A stretch of DNA of 60,143 bases, from NCBI RefSeq assembly GCF_900111445.1, contig NZ_FOHE01000020.1:1-60143 (forward strand), given 5' to 3'. Shown here in pieces: positions 14,289 through 22,587 of the stretch. This DNA is from Oceanobacillus limi. Its GTDB lineage: Bacteria > Bacillota > Bacilli > Bacillales > Amphibacillaceae. Each line of letters begins with the position of its first letter. Position 1 is the stretch's first letter. The translations under genes were made by a program, and so were the position numbers. The notes beneath the pieces were generated by a model. It ran no database searches. It was not told the DNA's origin and worked only from the letters and a program-made list of their open reading frames with translations.

Positions 14289-17051
14289 TTATTCTATTTC
14301 ATTTAATTTTTCTTCGATATCTGTCATTATCTCAGCAGCTTCCTGCCAATTTCCATTTGACAGCGCATTTTGATATGCATCAAATAAATCAGAAATCTCA
14401 CGTAACGATTCCTCTGCACCAATAATTGACTCAATTGGATCTTCCGAATCGTCTGTTTCTTCTAATTCATCCGGATCTGGTTGTTGCTGCTCATCTAATT
14501 CAACATTAGGATCAATCATATCAAGAATTTTATTAAGCGCCTCATCAAATGTCGCTTCCATAGCAATCAAGTCACCGTAAGCAACAATTACCTGTTTAAC
14601 TTCAGGTAATGAAGTTTCATTTGAAGACTCAATATAAATTGGTTCGACATATAACATCGTGTCTTCGATTGGAACGGCGAGTAAGTTCCCACGAATTACT
14701 TCCGATCCCCCTTGAGACCATAAGTTCAACTGTTGAGAAATATAACTATCCTGATTAATTCGGTTCTCAATTTGTTGTGGGCCATAAATATTCCGCTGTT
14801 TTGGAAATTCATATACAAATAATTCCCCATAGTTATCGCCATCGTTCCGCACACCCATCCAAGCAATCATATTTTGCCTGTTCTTCGGTGTATACGGCAT
14901 CATGAGAATAAATTCTTCTTCATCGTACTCAGGTAACTTCATCGTAATGTAATAAGGTTCCATCGTAACATCTTCATTGAAATATTTCTCTGTTGGAAAT
15001 TCCCAACGATCTTCTCGGTTATAAAACACTTCTAAATTAGACATATGGTACGTTCCATACATGGAAGCCTGAATCGTAAATAATCTTTCTGGGTATCGGA
15101 AATGACTACGTACATCTTCCGGTATTTCTTCGGTAAATAATTCTGGGAACATATTCTGATACGTCATTAACAATGGATCTTCTGGATCAACTACATAAAA
15201 GTCAACTTCACCAGTATACGCATCTACCATTACTTTAACTGAATTACGAATATAGTTTTCATCATACATATGTGGTTCAGCATAAGGATAACGCTCTGCT
15301 GTTAAATATGCATCAATCATCCAAGCAAGACTTCCATCCTCTCGAACAAAAATATACGGGTCTTCATCATAATCAAAAAATGGAGCAATTCTGTTTACAC
15401 GATCCATAATATTTCTTGTATCAAGTAGTTGACTTTCTTCAGTAATTTGATCCGATACGAGCATGCGGAATGAACCTTCACTAAATGCAAACAAGAATCG
15501 ATTAAAGCCTTGTAACGGAATACCAGAATCCGCTTCAAATCGGTTGGACACATTCTCGTCGCCAGCAGGATAATCAAATTCATCTACATTACTTTTAACA
15601 ATAACATTTTGATACGGCTGCTCGCCAAAATATATTTGTGGTTTGGTTACATCAATAGCCCCTTCAGGTGGCAAGTTTTCTATCATAAATTCTGGCTGTC
15701 CTTGTGAGGTTATTTCATTAACATGACTCATCGATAATCCGTATCCATGTGTATAACGTAAGTTTTGATTGACCCATGTTTGTGCTTGATCTGGTAAATC
15801 AACGGTACTTAACTCCCTTGCACCAGCAAAGACTTGATGATACTCCCCGTCAATCTCATAACGATCCACATCAATATCATTGAAGTTATAATACGTTCTA
15901 AAAGTCTGCTTTTGATTGTATACATCAAGAATTGGTCTAGCATCATTTATTCTCATATTATCAATCGTTAGTTTATTTCTTTCAAGCATATCTTCGTCTA
16001 AGGAATTATTTCCTGGATGCTCTTCTTCTACAATATGATCCAAGTCGTAGGCTGCTTTTGTATAATCTAAATTGTGCTGTAGATACGGACTTTCCTTGGA
16101 AAATTCATTTGGTGAAACAACGAAGTTTTGAACTACAGCTGATGTTATTTGACCCGCAACTACTAAAATAACATAGGTTATTACAGGAATAACCATTGAC
16201 TTCAATTTGCCTTTGGTAAGCGAAATAATCAACCACACGGTACCAATGATAGCCGCAGCAGCTAATACATACGCTTTTGGTATATTAATCACTTCATCGG
16301 TATAACTTAATCCATGAACAACACTCTCTTGAAAAATATTAACTTGATTTGTAAGTAGCGTTTCATAAGGTGCTAGCATATGCAATCCAGCTAATAATAG
16401 TCCAATAAATCCTAACGTTATCCCCATATGCAACTGAGCTGATCGACTCATCCGATACATATTAAACACAGAATAAAAACCTATTTCAACTAGTAAGAAA
16501 AAGATTCCTAGACCAAGTAAGATGTTAACAACAAATTTAATAAACGGTAACACAAATAAATAAAAGGATATGTCCATGTTAAAATATGGGTCTGTTTCTC
16601 CAAAGGTTGCATGATTTAATAGTTTTAGTGCTGGTTCCCATCCAAAACCTTGAATAATCGAGCTTCCAATTAATCCAACAAATACGGAAATACCAAGTAT
16701 GATTAAACTACTAGCTTTCTTACTTTGAATAAACGAAGGCAGCTGATTTCCATGAAAATGCCCAATATAGGATCGGCGAATCCAGGTGAAAGTGACGTAA
16801 GATAATATGAGGTATAAAATGAAACCAATCACACCTAATATGACCTTACTTCCTAAAACAGTAGTAAATACAGTTCCAAATCCTAAAGTATCCATCCAAA
16901 TATAGTCCGTTAGAAACTGAGCAGCAATTAGCCCAAGAACTAATAGAACAACAAGGATCCCTAAGACAATTCCTACACGATTCATTAATTTCTTTAATCG
17001 ATCCATCTTCTGTTTTGATATTTCTTCATTATTGTTGTTATTAAAATCCAA
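14289..17051 (-). CDS. UPF0182 family large membrane protein
   Basis: 920 residues, of unknown function. Start is TTG 17051 behind GGGGGATC. An asparagine-rich cytoplasmic N-terminus is followed by seven predicted membrane helices between about 25 and 310 (first: GIVLGILVVLLVLGLIAAQF), then a large extracytoplasmic domain of about 500 residues and an acidic tail (DELEETDDSEDPIESIIGAE) with a final helical segment. Length and layout match the family. It is monocistronic, divergent from the hydrolase gene. Confidence 0.88.
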   Translation of the reverse strand: MDFNNNNNEEISKQKMDRLKKLMNRVGIVLGILVVLLVLGLIAAQFLTDYIWMDTLGFGTVFTTVLGSKVILGVIGFILYLILSYVTFTWIRRSYIGHFHGNQLPSFIQSKKASSLIILGISVFVGLIGSSIIQGFGWEPALKLLNHATFGETDPYFNMDISFYLFVLPFIKFVVNILLGLGIFFLLVEIGFYSVFNMYRMSRSAQLHMGITLGFIGLLLAGLHMLAPYETLLTNQVNIFQESVVHGLSYTDEVINIPKAYVLAAAAIIGTVWLIISLTKGKLKSMVIPVITYVILVVAGQITSAVVQNFVVSPNEFSKESPYLQHNLDYTKAAYDLDHIVEEEHPGNNSLDEDMLERNKLTIDNMRINDARPILDVYNQKQTFRTYYNFNDIDVDRYEIDGEYHQVFAGARELSTVDLPDQAQTWVNQNLRYTHGYGLSMSHVNEITSQGQPEFMIENLPPEGAIDVTKPQIYFGEQPYQNVIVKSNVDEFDYPAGDENVSNRFEADSGIPLQGFNRFLFAFSEGSFRMLVSDQITEESQLLDTRNIMDRVNRIAPFFDYDEDPYIFVREDGSLAWMIDAYLTAERYPYAEPHMYDENYIRNSVKVMVDAYTGEVDFYVVDPEDPLLMTYQNMFPELFTEEIPEDVRSHFRYPERLFTIQASMYGTYHMSNLEVFYNREDRWEFPTEKYFNEDVTMEPYYITMKLPEYDEEEFILMMPYTPKNRQNMIAWMGVRNDGDNYGELFVYEFPKQRNIYGPQQIENRINQDSYISQQLNLWSQGGSEVIRGNLLAVPIEDTMLYVEPIYIESSNETSLPEVKQVIVAYGDLIAMEATFDEALNKILDMIDPNVELDEQQQPDPDELEETDDSEDPIESIIGAEESLREISDLFDAYQNALSNGNWQEAAEIMTDIEEKLNEIE

Positions 17052-17258
17052 TGCTGATCCCCCTATAATTTCTCTTATTCATACATATTCATCTTACCAA
17101 AAATACAAGAATCTTTCTCCTCTTATACGCAAAGAGAATGGAAAGGTTTCAAAAAAGGTTGATATTCTTTTCTGTGGTGATGAATAAAGTGGGTGGAGGA
17201 ACTTTACAGAAATGTTCCTGTATACGATAATCAAGAAATAGAATGAGGTGAATATGCA

Positions 17259-18068
17259 TTGAATAACACGTATCTAACTCTATCGAACGTAAAAATCTAT
17301 TGTGAATATATCCTTAACGATAAACCACCAATTATTCTCATTCATGGATTTGTATCTTCAACACATACGTTTCATCGAGTAATTCCATACCTAAAAGAAA
17401 ACTTTTCGATAATCGCAATTGATTTACCGGGATTTGGACGTAGTGAAAAATCGAAAACCTTTATTTATTCCTATAATAATTATGCGGATCTTGTCATTAA
17501 ATGTATGGACTATTTTCAACTACATAACGTTTCAATTGTTGGACATTCTATGGGTGGCCAAATCGCCATGTACATCGCTCGAAAAATACCGGATCGAATC
17601 CAAAAACTAATCTTACTTGCAAGCTCCGGTTATTTACAAGCCGCAAATAAATGGTTAGTGTATGCTTCATATTTACCGTTTTTTCACGTTATCGCTAAAC
17701 ATCACATTCATAAAAATGGGGTTCTAGAAAATCTAAGAAACGTATTATACGATCATTCCTTTATTACTGATGAACTCATTCAGGAATACGAAAGACCTAT
17801 CAAAGATCCTGATTTTTCCAAATCCCTCACTCGCTTTGTTCGATACCGAGAAGGCGATTTAACAAGTGAGCAAGTGAAAGAAGTACACACTCCCTCTCTA
17901 TTGATTTGGGGAACAAACGATAAAGTTGTCCCACTTCGAATTGGGAAAAGGTTAGAAAAAGAATTGCCACAAGCAAAATTAATCAGCTATGAAAACACTG
18001 GACACCTAATTACAGAGGAAAGGCCAAAGGAAGTTCATAGACAAATCTATTCCTTCTTAATGAATTAA
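17259..18068 (+). CDS. alpha/beta hydrolase
   Basis: 269 residues, cytoplasmic. The fold elements are clear: oxyanion strand LIHGFVSS (28-35), DLPGFGRS, nucleophile elbow GHSMGG with S97, acid D221 in GTNDKVV and catalytic H249 in NTGHL. It begins at TTG 17259 with GAGGTGAA 8 bases upstream; the nearby ATG is followed at once by a stop. Substrate unknown. Confidence 0.85.
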   Translation: MNNTYLTLSNVKIYCEYILNDKPPIILIHGFVSSTHTFHRVIPYLKENFSIIAIDLPGFGRSEKSKTFIYSYNNYADLVIKCMDYFQLHNVSIVGHSMGGQIAMYIARKIPDRIQKLILLASSGYLQAANKWLVYASYLPFFHVIAKHHIHKNGVLENLRNVLYDHSFITDELIQEYERPIKDPDFSKSLTRFVRYREGDLTSEQVKEVHTPSLLIWGTNDKVVPLRIGKRLEKELPQAKLISYENTGHLITEERPKEVHRQIYSFLMN

Positions 18069-18148
18069 AATTTAATTATGAATGCCCACTACTCTTTTTC
18101 TACAACTGCATAACTTATTAGTGTAAATTTGGAAAAAGGGGTGAAATA

Positions 18149-18601
18149 ATGGCTTCGAATAGAGACAAACTTCCAAACCGTTTCGATGTTGACATGACGC
18201 CACTTCATGATTTCATGCGGCAAATGGATAACTTTTTCAACCATTCCTTTAAACATATGAATTCCCATTTTAACCTTCGACCATTTTGGATAAATGTACG
18301 TGAAACAGAAAAAAAGGTGATTGTTGAGGCCGAGTTGCCCGGCTACAAACGAGACCAAATTGAATTGGAGATTATTGGGAATCAATTAAGGATAGGGGTA
18401 GAAGACAATGCGATTATCGAAGAGAAAAATAACGAAAATGCCTATTTGAACAAACAACAATCTTTCCAAAAAAGAGAACGTTTTGTCACCCTTCCATTTG
18501 AAATACCGAAACGGGAAACGAAAGCTACTTTTCGAGAAGGTATGCTAAAAATAACTATTCCAAAAAAACAATCCGAACGTAAATATATAGACATTAACTA
18601 G
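18149..18601 (+). CDS. Hsp20/alpha-crystallin small heat-shock protein
   Basis: ATP-independent holdase, 150 residues. The alpha-crystallin domain covers about 45-140, with WINVRETEKKVIVEAELPGY at its start and the C-terminal GMLKITIPK; the short tail KQSERKYIDIN contains an IxI-like anchor. RBS is AAAAAGGGGTG. No CIRCE element is seen in the 80-bp gap to the hydrolase. It ends in a long palindromic terminator shared with the acetyltransferase gene. Confidence 0.9.
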   Translation: MASNRDKLPNRFDVDMTPLHDFMRQMDNFFNHSFKHMNSHFNLRPFWINVRETEKKVIVEAELPGYKRDQIELEIIGNQLRIGVEDNAIIEEKNNENAYLNKQQSFQKRERFVTLPFEIPKRETKATFREGMLKITIPKKQSERKYIDIN

Positions 18602-18607
18602 TCTTTA

Positions 18608-18659
18608 GGTTAAAAAGCCGGTTCATCCTTTGTACAAAGGATGAACCGGCTTTTTAACC
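18608..18659. terminator. 52-bp perfect palindrome, bidirectional terminator
   Basis: GGTTAAAAAGCCGGTTCATC, then CTTTGTACAAAG, then the complement. The arms are fully complementary around centre 18633.5 and include A- and T-runs for both directions, between convergent hsp20 and acetyltransferase genes. Confidence 0.9.
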
Positions 18660-18662
18660 TAT

Positions 18663-19109
18663 TTAATCGTTCATTAAATTTTTTTCCATTAACGTTGATA
18701 CATCATGAAATCCAAGTTTTTCATACAACTTTTTTGCCTTATTTCCTGCAAATACATTTAATTGTACTTTTCGTACTCCTTCTCTAGCTAAATAACGGAA
18801 TGCTTCCCTCATTAGCTTTTCTGCGATTCCTTGCTTTCGGTACGTAGGAAACACGTAGATTTCTGGAATCGTTCCAACAGTTTCATCCGTATAAAAGTCA
18901 TATATTGTTCCGACACCAATCCATCCGTGAATTATTTGATTGGTTTCAAAAACCAAATAATATCCGCCATCAGCCAAAATAGGCGTCATTATTTGAGAAG
19001 CCTTTTCGATACTTGGTTGCACAAAACCCATACTGGAATCCTTGAGTACAACAAGTGCTTGGTCCAGTATATATTGGGTCTCCTTGAAAGTAGCCTTTCT
19101 AATAGACAC
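18663..19109 (-). CDS. GNAT family N-acetyltransferase
   Basis: 148 residues from GTG 19109, chosen because GGAGG lies 8 bases upstream; the ATG at 19115 is only 2 bases from that site. Single GNAT domain: VFPTYRKQGIAEKLM is the acetyl-CoA binding motif (QGIAEKL), followed by VRKVQLNVFAGNKAKKLYEKLGF. Acceptor substrate unknown. It follows the methyltransferase gene by about 27 bases and is probably co-transcribed. Confidence 0.85.
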   Translation of the reverse strand: MSIRKATFKETQYILDQALVVLKDSSMGFVQPSIEKASQIMTPILADGGYYLVFETNQIIHGWIGVGTIYDFYTDETVGTIPEIYVFPTYRKQGIAEKLMREAFRYLAREGVRKVQLNVFAGNKAKKLYEKLGFHDVSTLMEKNLMND

Positions 19110-19136
19110 ACTCATCCCCTCCCCTATTCATATCTG

Positions 19137-19850
19137 CTAGCCCTTACACCTGAATATTCGATACCCTAATACATCCTGATACATTTTGGTTAATTTCTCA
19201 TGTTCCTTTAAAATATCAAAATACATTACATCGGTATTATCAGATAACTGAAATTCCGGTGCATTGTCTGGGTCAGAAGGATCAAACGAGGGGATAACGG
19301 TCGTTATTTCTCTATCATAAAATCCATTTTCCACGAGCAAGGAATCCCATTCTTCAACGGTTCTTATTTTGGATAGCTCATAAAAATCTTTCATTGGCTG
19401 TAAATCCTCTTCGGGTATTTTTTGTTCCAATACCATCTCAATTCCTAGCAAAATTCCTTCTGATTTTAGAACACGTTTTATTTCAGGAATTGCTAATGAA
19501 GCATTAGTAAATGAAATGACTGATTCAGATAAAACAACATCAAACATAGACGCTTCGAAAGGGAGTTTTTCAACATTACCGCGCACTAGATTAATAGGTA
19601 GTTTCTCCTCTAAAAAGCGTTTTTTTGCCTTTTTCACCATTATTTCATGAATATCTATTGCCGTTATTTGACATCCATAACATTTGGAAATAAATGCTGA
19701 TGTTCTTCCAGTACCACAACCGACCTCCAAAACCTTTGTCTCTTCTCGAATGGCTTCTGCATCCAATAGATTTTTAGTCAATGGATGCCCACCTGGGTGG
19801 GCTCCACCAACACCTAATTCCGCTAAACAATTCAGATACGTGTAATCCAT
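19137..19850 (-). CDS. class I SAM-dependent methyltransferase
   Basis: 237 residues. Motif I is LEVGCGTGRTS (41-51), then AIDIHEIMVKKA (motif II), NVEKLPFEASMFDVVLSESV (motif III/post-I) and KRVLKSEGILLGIE. Rossmann-fold methyltransferase of the UbiE/small-molecule type; substrate unknown. First gene of a likely pair with the GNAT gene. Confidence 0.83.
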   Translation of the reverse strand: MDYTYLNCLAELGVGGAHPGGHPLTKNLLDAEAIREETKVLEVGCGTGRTSAFISKCYGCQITAIDIHEIMVKKAKKRFLEEKLPINLVRGNVEKLPFEASMFDVVLSESVISFTNASLAIPEIKRVLKSEGILLGIEMVLEQKIPEEDLQPMKDFYELSKIRTVEEWDSLLVENGFYDREITTVIPSFDPSDPDNAPEFQLSDNTDVMYFDILKEHEKLTKMYQDVLGYRIFRCKG

Positions 19851-19917
19851 AAAATTCCCGCCTTATCAATGAATACACTATTTTATGAAAGTAGTTACAA
19901 AATGTTCCTTTTGCTTT

Positions 19918-20142
19918 TTATCGCTTGAAAAATTGGGAAATTAAAGGACTAACCTGACCATATAGGCTATTTATTTGCTGAGCAGTTTTAGTAACTTTTT
20001 CTAGATCCATGTTACCATCATTATCTTGAAAGAAAGACATGATATTCGGACGATTCGGTTGTTGTTGACCCAAAATCGGAGGTCTGCGAGGTGGCATTGG
20101 CGGATATGGTGGCATCGGACGTCCTGGTCTACCTGGAAACAT
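19918..20142 (-). CDS. YppG-like small proline-rich protein
   Basis: 74 residues. The N-terminus is Pro/Arg/Gly-rich (RPGRPMPPYPPMPPRRPP); the C-terminal half (FQDNDGNMDLEKVTKTAQ) has the D-G-x-x-D-L-x-K pattern of the YppG/VrrA group of small Bacillus proteins. RBS GGGAGGTG is 5-6 bases upstream. Probably spore- or surface-associated; function unknown. Confidence 0.6.
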   Translation of the reverse strand: MFPGRPGRPMPPYPPMPPRRPPILGQQQPNRPNIMSFFQDNDGNMDLEKVTKTAQQINSLYGQVSPLISQFFKR

Positions 20143-20326
20143 ATATCACACCTCCCCAAAATAAATATATAATATTCTATTCAACTGAGAACAAATTGAA
20201 AAGGGTCTTCGTCCTATGTGTCATATATTTCTTTTATTAATCGCACACCACCTATGTTCCGTTCATATCGTATTAGAACACAAATTAAATATATTTAGAG
20301 AAAAAGAATCTACATGAGGTGTTGTT

Positions 20327-21109
20327 ATGACTGTTATTCATACAGACAAGTGGTTACTGGAGTTGTATGATGAGCCAATTGAAATATGTGGAAAAATAGA
20401 GAAGTTCTTCGATGGTGTAGCCGCTCTTGATATTTTTCAATACTTAACGATGAATGGGATGTATCGACAACCAGATAAAGAAAGAGAAAAGGTTGTACAA
20501 GAACTACACCGATTAAATGTTTGGGAATTCGTCAAACAAGAAGAGCGAAACTTAATGAAGCTGTGGAACGGACCAAACGTCCCGATTTTTATTTTGCCTG
20601 CCGATACAAGAAATCGCCAAATGAATGTAGAATATAATGGGAAATCAGGACTAGCTTTTGATGACAAATTATTCTTATTTATAAGCGGAGAAAACACAAA
20701 AAACGAAATCCGTGCTTTGTTCACACATGAATACAATCATGTATGTCGCTTAACGAAAAATAAGAAAAAAGAAAAAGACTATGTCTTATTAGATTCCGTG
20801 ATTTTAGAGGGGTTAGCAGAAAATGCTGTTCGTGAACAATTTAGTAAGAAGTATACTGCAGCTTGGACCTTATACTATACGGAGGAAGAATTAGTTACCA
20901 TGTGGGAAAGAATCATTTTACCGAATAAGGATCTCCCTAAATTGCATCGTAAACATCCAGAATATTTATTTGGGCTAAAATTCCAACCTAAAATGGTCGG
21001 TTATTGCGTTGGCTATTACTTAGTATCCAAATTTATGTTAGAAAACAATTTGACGTCAAAAGAAATTCTACATCTTTCTAGTGAAAGAATAGCTCAGGTT
21101 AATAAATAA
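20327..21109 (+). CDS. DUF2268 putative zinc metalloprotease, YjaZ-like
   Basis: 260 residues, matching B. subtilis YjaZ in length. The zinc-protease motif is THEYNHVCRL with H134, E135 and H138. After it, ILEGLAENAVREQF supplies a further glutamate as third ligand candidate. Other conserved parts: GTFP-like GPNVPIFILPAD and VGYYLVSKF. No signal peptide. RBS GAGGTG. Substrate unknown. Confidence 0.78.
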   Translation: MTVIHTDKWLLELYDEPIEICGKIEKFFDGVAALDIFQYLTMNGMYRQPDKEREKVVQELHRLNVWEFVKQEERNLMKLWNGPNVPIFILPADTRNRQMNVEYNGKSGLAFDDKLFLFISGENTKNEIRALFTHEYNHVCRLTKNKKKEKDYVLLDSVILEGLAENAVREQFSKKYTAAWTLYYTEEELVTMWERIILPNKDLPKLHRKHPEYLFGLKFQPKMVGYCVGYYLVSKFMLENNLTSKEILHLSSERIAQVNK

Positions 21110-21228
21110 TTAGCAAAAATCTACGAATCTAATATTTATCAGTTGTATTAAATATAGATATTAAAAATAAAATTAAGCCCAAATTGCTTGAATCTAGGAT
21201 ACTATCCCTATCGCAAATCCCCAACAAA

Positions 21229-21237
21229 CATACATTA
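21229..21237 (+). promoter_or_regulatory. sporulation-type -10 of the first YjcZ cassette
   Basis: CATACATTA fits the mother-cell sigma-K -10 CATANNNTA and also the sigma-E -10 CATACANT. The stretch ACTATCCC about 20 bp upstream and the AACAAATG downstream recur before the second cassette. No convincing -35 is seen. Confidence 0.45.
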
Positions 21238-21267
21238 ATAACAAATGGTTATGGAGGTGTTGCATTA

Positions 21268-21378
21268 ATGAGTGGCGCTGGAGCTGGATATGGCTATGGT
21301 GGAGGCTTCGCCTTGATTGTAGTTTTATTCATACTATTAATCATTATAGGAGCAGCTTACGGTGGGTATGGATATTAA
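21268..21378 (+). CDS. YjcZ-family small sporulation protein, copy 1
   Basis: 36 residues: a Gly/Tyr-rich head ([13 protein letters not shown]) then one hydrophobic helix [17 protein letters not shown] and a GYGY tail, the classic YjcZ architecture. ATG 21268 has GGAGGTGT 8 bases upstream. First of a two-gene cassette; the second starts 36 bp later. Function unknown, linked to sporulation in Bacillus. Confidence 0.85.
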   Translation: MSGAGAGYGYGGGFALIVVLFILLIIIGAAYGGYGY

Positions 21379-21414
21379 TTGTTTTTATGATTAATCTAAG
21401 TTAGGAGGGATTCT

Positions 21415-21558
21415 ATGTCATTCGGTTATGGTGGATATGGCTACGGTTATGGTGCACAAGGAGCAGGTGCTGGTTATGGATACGGCGCTGGTGGAGGTTT
21501 TGCTCTAATCGTTGTACTATTTATTCTGCTAATCATTGTTGGAGCAGCTTGGCTTTAA
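21415..21558 (+). CDS. YjcZ-family small sporulation protein, copy 2
   Basis: 47 residues: [16 protein letters not shown] head, then [20 protein letters not shown] and terminal WL. RBS TTAGGAGGG. The longer partner of copy 1; its counterpart in the second cassette shares the MSFGYG start and the AAWL end. Followed by a terminator. Confidence 0.85.
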   Translation: MSFGYGGYGYGYGAQGAGAGYGYGAGGGFALIVVLFILLIIVGAAWL

Positions 21559-21565
21559 TATGCTG

Positions 21566-21604
21566 AAAAAATAGCCACTCCTCATATGAGAAGTGGCTAT
21601 TTTT
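21566..21604 (+). terminator. terminator after the first YjcZ cassette
   Basis: AAAAATAGCCACT pairs with AGTGGCTATTTTT around a small inner CTCATATGAG palindrome; T-run at the end. Confidence 0.85.
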
Positions 21605-21636
21605 CTAGTTCATATTGTACAAGCTAGGTTATAAAA

Positions 21637-21670
21637 AACATCCCATACAATTAATTGCATGAGATGCTTT
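21637..21670 (-). terminator. terminator of the Sm-like glycine-rich gene
   Basis: On the minus strand GCATCTCATGCAATT pairs, with G-U pairs, with AATTGTATGGGATGT, followed by T6. Confidence 0.65.
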
Positions 21671-21704
21671 TCGCGTTGATCTATCCATTTCATTTTATTT
21701 ATAC

Positions 21705-21971
21705 CTACCAGAAAAACCATGGAAGTAGTGCTAGTGTTCCAATAGCACCTAGTGCAATTCCAATTCCAAGTCCTCCCCCTCCAAAGCCTGGGCCATAAAA
21801 ACCATATCCAAAACCACCTAGGTTTCTACCACCACCCATTGGCTGTATATAAACTTTACGTTGGTTTACATGTTGAATAATACCTCTGTGGACTCTTCCA
21901 TCTTTTGTACGAATTTCTACACCCTTCCCTTTATGACGATTACATAGATCGTAATAATGAGCTACTGACAT
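21705..21971 (-). CDS. small protein with Sm-like head and glycine-rich tail
   Basis: 88 residues from ATG 21971 (GGGAGGTGAAGG immediately upstream). Residues about 5-42 (HKGKGVEIRTKDGRVHRGII) resemble the first strands of an Sm/SH3-like barrel; then a Gly/Phe/Tyr-rich stretch (GFGYGFYGPGFGGGGLG) and a hydrophobic C-terminus (LGAIGTLALLPWFFW). It lies on the opposite strand between the two YjcZ cassettes. No function assigned; a spore-surface role is a guess from composition and context. Confidence 0.7.
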   Translation of the reverse strand: MSVAHYYDLCNRHKGKGVEIRTKDGRVHRGIIQHVNQRKVYIQPMGGGRNLGGFGYGFYGPGFGGGGLGIGIALGAIGTLALLPWFFW

Positions 21972-22094
21972 TCCTTCACCTCCCATTTTCCATGAGCTAT
22001 ATGGCATTATATGTTTAAAGACTACTTCCTGTAAGGGATAGATGCATTAGGGTAATCGTGGAAGAAGTTAATAGGGAGATGCCTATTTTGGGGA

Positions 22095-22115
22095 ATCTGG
22101 GACACTATCCCAGAT
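22095..22115. promoter_or_regulatory. inverted repeat upstream of the second YjcZ cassette
   Basis: ATCTGGGA-CACTA-TCCCAGAT, a perfect 8-bp inverted repeat about 18 bp before the -10-like CATATAGTA. The core ACTATCCC is also present before the first cassette, without the full symmetry. Confidence 0.4.
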
Positions 22116-22132
22116 CAAACTGGGGAAACTGT

Positions 22133-22141
22133 CATATAGTA
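22133..22141 (+). promoter_or_regulatory. sigma-K-type -10 of the second YjcZ cassette
   Basis: CATATAGTA matches CATANNNTA exactly and sits at the same distance from its gene as CATACATTA does in the first cassette. Confidence 0.45.
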
Positions 22142-22171
22142 TTAACAAATGACACATGGAGGTGTTATTGA

Positions 22172-22282
22172 ATGAGTGAAGCTGTTGCTGGAGCTGGTTA
22201 TGGCTATGGCGGAGGTTTCGCGTTAATTGTAGTGCTGTTCATTCTTTTAATAATTGTCGGAACAGCTTACGTTGGTTATTAA
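22172..22282 (+). CDS. YjcZ-family small sporulation protein, copy 3
   Basis: 36 residues, [15 protein letters not shown] then [18 protein letters not shown], ending VGY. It is the counterpart of copy 1: same length, same [20 protein letters not shown] core and a matching upstream region. RBS GGAGGTG. Followed 58 bp later by copy 4. Confidence 0.85.
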   Translation: MSEAVAGAGYGYGGGFALIVVLFILLIIVGTAYVGY

Positions 22283-22340
22283 TGAAAATTATTTATTAAC
22301 CCAAAAGTAAAAGCACAAATTTTAAGGAGGTTTTTCTGTT

Positions 22341-22475
22341 ATGTCATTCGGATATGGTCATCATTGTGGATATGGTTATGCGGCTCCTACTGGAGGATTT
22401 GGATACGGTGGTGGATTTGCACTAATCGTAGTATTGTTTATCCTATTAATCATTGTTGGCGCTGCGTGGCTATAA
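22341..22475 (+). CDS. YjcZ-family small sporulation protein, copy 4
   Basis: 44 residues, [18 protein letters not shown] head then [20 protein letters not shown] and WL. Counterpart of copy 2, with a unique HHC insertion that gives it a single cysteine. RBS AAGGAGG. A weak hairpin (AGCGAA/TTCGCT, near 22489-22512) may end transcription. Confidence 0.85.
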   Translation: MSFGYGHHCGYGYAAPTGGFGYGGGFALIVVLFILLIIVGAAWL

Positions 22476-22550
22476 GTTAAATTAAACGACCAAAGCAAGC
22501 GAAATAATTCGCTCGCTCCTAAATATGTTATTTACTCGTGATCTCACATC

Positions 22551-22587
22551 AAAGAATAGAGACTGGCATAACCAGTCTCTATTCTTT
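22551..22587 (-). terminator. terminator of the Tet(M)-like GTPase gene
   Basis: AAAGAATAGAGACTGG and CCAGTCTCTATTCTTT form a perfect 16-bp stem with a CATAA loop. It overlaps the last codon of the gene by two bases and has A/T runs on both sides, so it can serve both strands. Confidence 0.85.
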
